Assembly (NCBI RefSeq): GCF_902859645.1
Contig: NZ_CADIJR010000026.1
Location: forward strand, 1 to 64,000
Direction of reading: 5' to 3'
Length of the DNA: 64,000 nucleotides
DNA from: Achromobacter insuavis
GTDB lineage: Bacteria > Pseudomonadota > Gammaproteobacteria > Burkholderiales > Burkholderiaceae_B
Below the pieces are notes generated by a model. It made no database searches, was not told the DNA's origin, and saw nothing but the letters and a program-made list of their open reading frames with translations. Both the position numbers and the translations under genes were made by a program. Numbering within the stretch: position 1 is the first letter of the stretch; each line of letters starts with the position of its first letter. Shown here piece by piece: positions 60,880-64,000 of this stretch.

Positions 60880-62331
60880 TCAGTAGCGCACGTACTCCAG
60901 CGCCGGTTGCGAGGGCGCCGGGGAGCCGGCCGCGGCGGCCCGCGCCGACGCGGTCGGCCGCGCCGTCACGGGCCGGTCATGCACGTCGTAGGCGCGCTGC
61001 AATTCGTGCGCCGCCTCGGCCGTCATCTGGGTGATGTCCTCGGTCACGTCGCCCAGCTTGGCCGATTGCGCCAGCGACACCTCGACCACTTCGCCCATGA
61101 TCTCGGTGACCCGCCGCGACGAGGTCACGATGTTCTCCATGGTGGCGCCGGCGGATTGGACCTGTTCGGCGCCGCTGCCGATCTGCTGGACCGAGGTGGT
61201 GATCAGGTCCTTGATCTCCTTGGCCGCGGACGCGCTGTTCTGGGCCAGGCTGCGCACTTCCGCCGCCACCACCGCGAAACCCCTGCCATGGGGGCCGGCC
61301 CGCGCCGCCTCGACCGCGGCGTTCAGCGCCAGGATGTTGGTCTGGAACGCGATGCCATCCATGACTCCGATGATTTCCGAGATGCGCCGCGAGCTGTCGG
61401 TGATGGTGCCCATGGTGGCGACCACGCCGGCCACGGTCTTGCCGCCTTCCTCGGCGACCTGGCAGGCGTCGCGCGCCAGCGTGTTGGCCTGGCTGGCGCG
61501 TTCGGCGTTTTCGGTCAGGCCCTGGACCGCCACCCGCAGCGTCTGCGCGGCGGTGAAGCGCTTGGTGATGTCGGTGGCGAACTTCACCACCTTGAACGGC
61601 CGCCCCTCGGCGTCGAAGATCGGGTTGTAGCTGGCCTCGATCCAGACGCGGCGGCCGTTCTTGCCGATACGCAGGTACTGGCCGGTGTCGTATTCGCCGC
61701 CGCGCAGCTTGCGCCAGAATTCCTTGTAGGCGGGGCTGCGGACCTCTTCGGGCAACACCAGCATGCTGTGGTGCCGGCCGCGCAATTCGTCTTCGCGATA
61801 GCCCATGGCGTCCAGGAACAGGTCGTTGGCGCGGATGATGGCGCCGTCCAGTTCGAACTCGATGATGCCCTGCACCTTGGAGATGGCTTCGAGCTGGCCT
61901 TCGGTGTCCGCCTGGCGTCGCTGCTGCTCGGTGACGTCGGTGGCGTACTTGACCACCTTGAAGGGCCGGCCGGCGGCATCGAGGATCGGGTTGTAGCTGG
62001 CCTGCAGCCAGACGTCGCCGCCATCCTTGTGGATGCGGCGATAGCGCCCGGCGTCGTATTCGCCGCGCTTGAGCTTGTCCCAGAAGGCCATGTATTCAGG
62101 CGAATCGCGGCGGTCGGGCGCGACGAAGATGCGGTGATGCTGCCCCAGCAATTCTTCAAGCGTGTAGCCCATGGCGTCGAGGAAATTCTGGTTGGCCATG
62201 AGCACATGCCCGTCCAGGTCGAATTCGATGACCGCCTGCGCCTTGTGGATCGCGGCGATCTGGCCGTAAAGATCGGCGCTTCGCGTGTCGCGCTTGCGAC
62301 GGAACAGACGCTTGAGGGAAAACCAATGCAT
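60880..62331 (-). CDS. Soluble two-PAS chemoreceptor (MCP)
   Basis: A 483-residue MCP with no membrane segment: N-terminal PAS 1 (about 25-135, VIEFDLDGHVLMANQNFLDA, GYTLEELLGQHHRIFV), PAS 2 (about 145-255, IIEFELDGAIIRANDLFLDA, GYREDELRGRHHSMLV), then a short HAMP-less linker and an MCP signalling domain ([40 protein letters not shown]). The two PAS domains are near-identical in layout, a duplication. Such cytoplasmic PAS MCPs sense redox, oxygen or small ligands; a haem or flavin ligand is not readable. The tail ends QPALEYVRY. Start ATG 62331. Confidence 0.9.
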   Translation of the reverse strand: MHWFSLKRLFRRKRDTRSADLYGQIAAIHKAQAVIEFDLDGHVLMANQNFLDAMGYTLEELLGQHHRIFVAPDRRDSPEYMAFWDKLKRGEYDAGRYRRIHKDGGDVWLQASYNPILDAAGRPFKVVKYATDVTEQQRRQADTEGQLEAISKVQGIIEFELDGAIIRANDLFLDAMGYREDELRGRHHSMLVLPEEVRSPAYKEFWRKLRGGEYDTGQYLRIGKNGRRVWIEASYNPIFDAEGRPFKVVKFATDITKRFTAAQTLRVAVQGLTENAERASQANTLARDACQVAEEGGKTVAGVVATMGTITDSSRRISEIIGVMDGIAFQTNILALNAAVEAARAGPHGRGFAVVAAEVRSLAQNSASAAKEIKDLITTSVQQIGSGAEQVQSAGATMENIVTSSRRVTEIMGEVVEVSLAQSAKLGDVTEDITQMTAEAAHELQRAYDVHDRPVTARPTASARAAAAGSPAPSQPALEYVRY

Positions 62332-62596
62332 GTTGAACTCGAACGAAAATGTTCCGCCGCGTCATTGCGGCCGAGGTCTCGGAAGACCTCGGATTGCCGG
62401 CGTTCGCGACGCTGCGGGCGAACGGCGCGCAGTCAGGCCCAGGGCAGCGGCGCAAGCGGATAGTCAGGGGATTGGCGCCTGGGCACGCCGCCGTCGGCCT
62501 GCGGAATCCTTTATCAGTGGGTGACCGGCATCATAAGGTTCAGGGAGCGCAAAACCGCGGGTTGGGGCCGGTTAGGCCGTCTGATAAAGGGAGCGG

Positions 62597-64000
62597 TCAG
62601 AAGGTCCAGCGCCAACTCAGCGTGGCGCTGTGGTCGCGGCTGCCCGCCCCGAGTTGTCCCGCGTAGTTCAGCGCGACCGTCGCATTGCGGCCGGCCTGCG
62701 CCTGCAGCCCGGCTTCGAGCAGCGCGGCGTTGCGGGCGATGGGCGCGCCGGTGACGGTAAAGGCCGAGCCGGTATCGAACGCCAGCGTCGAGGTCGGCCG
62801 CAGATCGCCGAAGGCGCGGCGCCAGCCAGCGCCGGCCGTGACGCTGCCTTGGAGCGGGCCCATCTGCAGCGACTGGGCGGCGCGCAGGCCCAGCGTGGCC
62901 GTCGTGGTGCGGGTGGCCTGGCGCGTGCCCGAGAGCGCGGCGCTGCCTCCGCTTTCCTGGAATGCCCGGCTGCGCAGGCCGGCCCACGCCAGGCCCGCGT
63001 AGGGTTCGAGCGTCAGGCCGTTGCCGGGGGCCAGGGTGTAGCCCAGTTCGGTGAAGACCTGGGTGGTGTTGGCGCGATAGCCGGCTCGCAACGTCTGGTC
63101 CAGGCCGCCGACGGCGACGCGCCGCCGCGTGTCGATGTCGTGCCAGGTATGGGACGCGCCCAGCATCAGGTTGAGCGTGCCGGGACCGGCCTCGAAGGCT
63201 TTGCCGCCGTAGGCGAGCGCGCTGTAGCTGTCGATGCCGCCGCGGTCTGCCGTGCCTTTGGTGCGCAACTGGCTGTCGGTGTACCCGAGCGCGCCGCCCA
63301 GGCGCCAGCCGGCGCCGAGGGCATGGTCCGCGCCGACGAAGAGACCGGTGGTGCGCAGGCGGACGGCGGTCGTGTCATCGGTCGCGTCCTGGCGCTGCCA
63401 GTTGCCGATCAGTTGCGCCCAGACCGGCCGGGCGCGGGAGACGGGCAGCGTGGACGCGGCCGGCGCGGCGTCGCTCAGGCCGGCCGCCGCGATCGGTTCG
63501 CCGGGACGCAGGCCCGCGGACAGATTGGCGCGCAGATGCGCCAGGGGCACGTTGCGGATCGTGGCGTCCAGGCCGGGCAGCGCATGGCGGACGCTGGCGT
63601 GCAGTTCCCCGGCGAGCGCCGAAAAAAAGGCCTGCGGCGCGCCTTCGGGCAGGTTCAGCGCGTGGCGGTAGAGGTCATGCCCGTCGGGCAGGCCGTCGAT
63701 CGCATTGGCGGCGGCGATGGCGTTGCGCCCGCCGAGCAGATCGGCGAAACGAATCGATCCCGACGGGGCGCCGCCGCCCGCTTCCGGCGGCACCGGATCG
63801 GGAGAAGGCGGAGCCGGGTCAATCACCGGCGGCACCGGATCGGGAGAAGGCGGAACCGGATCAATCACGGGCGGAGCCGGATCGGGAGGGCGCGGCGCGG
63901 GCGCTTCCTTGCGCGCCAACGTCAGCAGGGCGTCCTGATCGTCGTCTGAATAGCTGAGTGTGGGGGTGAGGTACGCCAGGTTGGACGCCACGTCGCCAAA
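62597..64000 (-). CDS. Autotransporter, C-terminal part (barrel), cut by the right edge
   Basis: Incomplete 5' end: the frame is open to base 64000, so the passenger domain starts outside. The visible 467 residues are the end of the passenger (VASNLAYLTPTLSYSDDDQD), a Pro-rich linker made of tandem 14-residue repeats (IDPVPPSPDPVPPV), and a beta-barrel domain (about 200-467) with autotransporter marks: VWAQLIGNWQRQDATDD, LFVGADHALGAGWRLGGALG, AYGGKAFEAGPGTLNLMLGA, and terminal LSWRWTF. Type Va secretion: the barrel translocates the passenger to the cell surface. No identification of the passenger is possible. Confidence 0.9.
   Translation of the reverse strand, partial: FGDVASNLAYLTPTLSYSDDDQDALLTLARKEAPAPRPPDPAPPVIDPVPPSPDPVPPVIDPAPPSPDPVPPEAGGGAPSGSIRFADLLGGRNAIAAANAIDGLPDGHDLYRHALNLPEGAPQAFFSALAGELHASVRHALPGLDATIRNVPLAHLRANLSAGLRPGEPIAAAGLSDAAPAASTLPVSRARPVWAQLIGNWQRQDATDDTTAVRLRTTGLFVGADHALGAGWRLGGALGYTDSQLRTKGTADRGGIDSYSALAYGGKAFEAGPGTLNLMLGASHTWHDIDTRRRVAVGGLDQTLRAGYRANTTQVFTELGYTLAPGNGLTLEPYAGLAWAGLRSRAFQESGGSAALSGTRQATRTTTATLGLRAAQSLQMGPLQGSVTAGAGWRRAFGDLRPTSTLAFDTGSAFTVTGAPIARNAALLEAGLQAQAGRNATVALNYAGQLGAGSRDHSATLSWRWTF
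63786..63889 (-). repeat. Tandem 42-bp repeat encoding the Pro-rich autotransporter linker
   Basis: Two full copies (63786-63827, 63828-63869) and a partial third (63870-63889) of a 42-base unit, GGCGGCACCGGATCGGGAGA followed by AGGCGGAGCCGGGTCAATCA. Coding strand gives 14-residue units P-P-V-I-D-P-(V/A)-P-P-S-P-D-P-V. In-frame length changes by recombination would not disturb the barrel. Confidence 0.9.

Overview
The window is a stretch of core chromosome, roughly two-thirds G+C by eye, from a betaproteobacterium of the family Alcaligenaceae (Achromobacter/Bordetella type). This assignment is inference from gene content and protein resemblance (metNIQ, amgK-murU next to lptD-surA-ksgA, the glyQS-gmhB-plsC operon, many siderophore-receptor cassettes, class I fumarase); no database was searched. 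I find no rRNA, CRISPR array, integrase, transposase or prophage.

Layout. 1-0.9 kb: 3' part of mnmC. 1.2-3.4 kb: a divergent GH31-like protein. 3.6-6.1 kb: methionine importer metNIQ. 6.3-10.7 kb: tRNA-Lys(UUU), then an ECF sigma factor / FecR-type regulator / TonB-dependent receptor cassette. 10.7-14.3 kb: RidA-family protein under a MerR-type promoter, a small C4 zinc-finger protein, a chemoreceptor and a LysR regulator. 14.7-18.2 kb: a second-type Fur with an overlapping unknown gene, a divergent AraC regulator (shared Fur box), a micro-ORF plus an alpha/beta hydrolase with a Cys nucleophile, and a YkgJ-type Cys-cluster protein. 18.4-25 kb: tag, an LTA-synthase-like sulfatase, an AsmA protein and a diguanylate cyclase. 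25-26.5 kb: divergent TetR/SDR pair. 26.7-31.2 kb: tRNA-Lys(CUU), then a second sigma/FecR/receptor cassette. 31.3-36.5 kb: azoreductase, HAD hydrolase, OmpA-like lipoprotein, pterin dehydratase and an operon of FAD monooxygenase, small DUF2783-like protein and MarR repressor.

36.5-44.1 kb is envelope biogenesis: a DUF6776-like membrane protein, MurU and AmgK (cell-wall sugar recycling), and divergently lptD-surA-ksgA (outer-membrane LPS translocon, its chaperone, and an rRNA methyltransferase). 44.1-50.5 kb is central metabolism: glycerate kinase and pyruvate kinase (divergent), a fused SpmA/SpmB-like membrane protein, and a FadE-type acyl-CoA dehydrogenase. 50.5-58 kb is a long leftward block: glyQ, glyS, gmhB, plsC, a YgjP-type metalloprotein, a PhnW-like aminotransferase, gloA and def. 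58.2-64 kb: enoyl-CoA hydratase, a duplicated intergenic repeat, class I fumarase, a soluble two-PAS chemoreceptor, and the 3' end of an autotransporter running off the right edge.

The most interesting points are: two complete iron-type signalling/receptor cassettes each placed directly after a different tRNA-Lys gene; a GH31-like protein in which two of the three usual active-site aspartates look replaced; a base-composition/codon-use change confined to the lptD barrel region; several clear operator-like palindromes whose regulators can be partly guessed; and an alpha/beta hydrolase with a Cys nucleophile translationally coupled to a micro-ORF.
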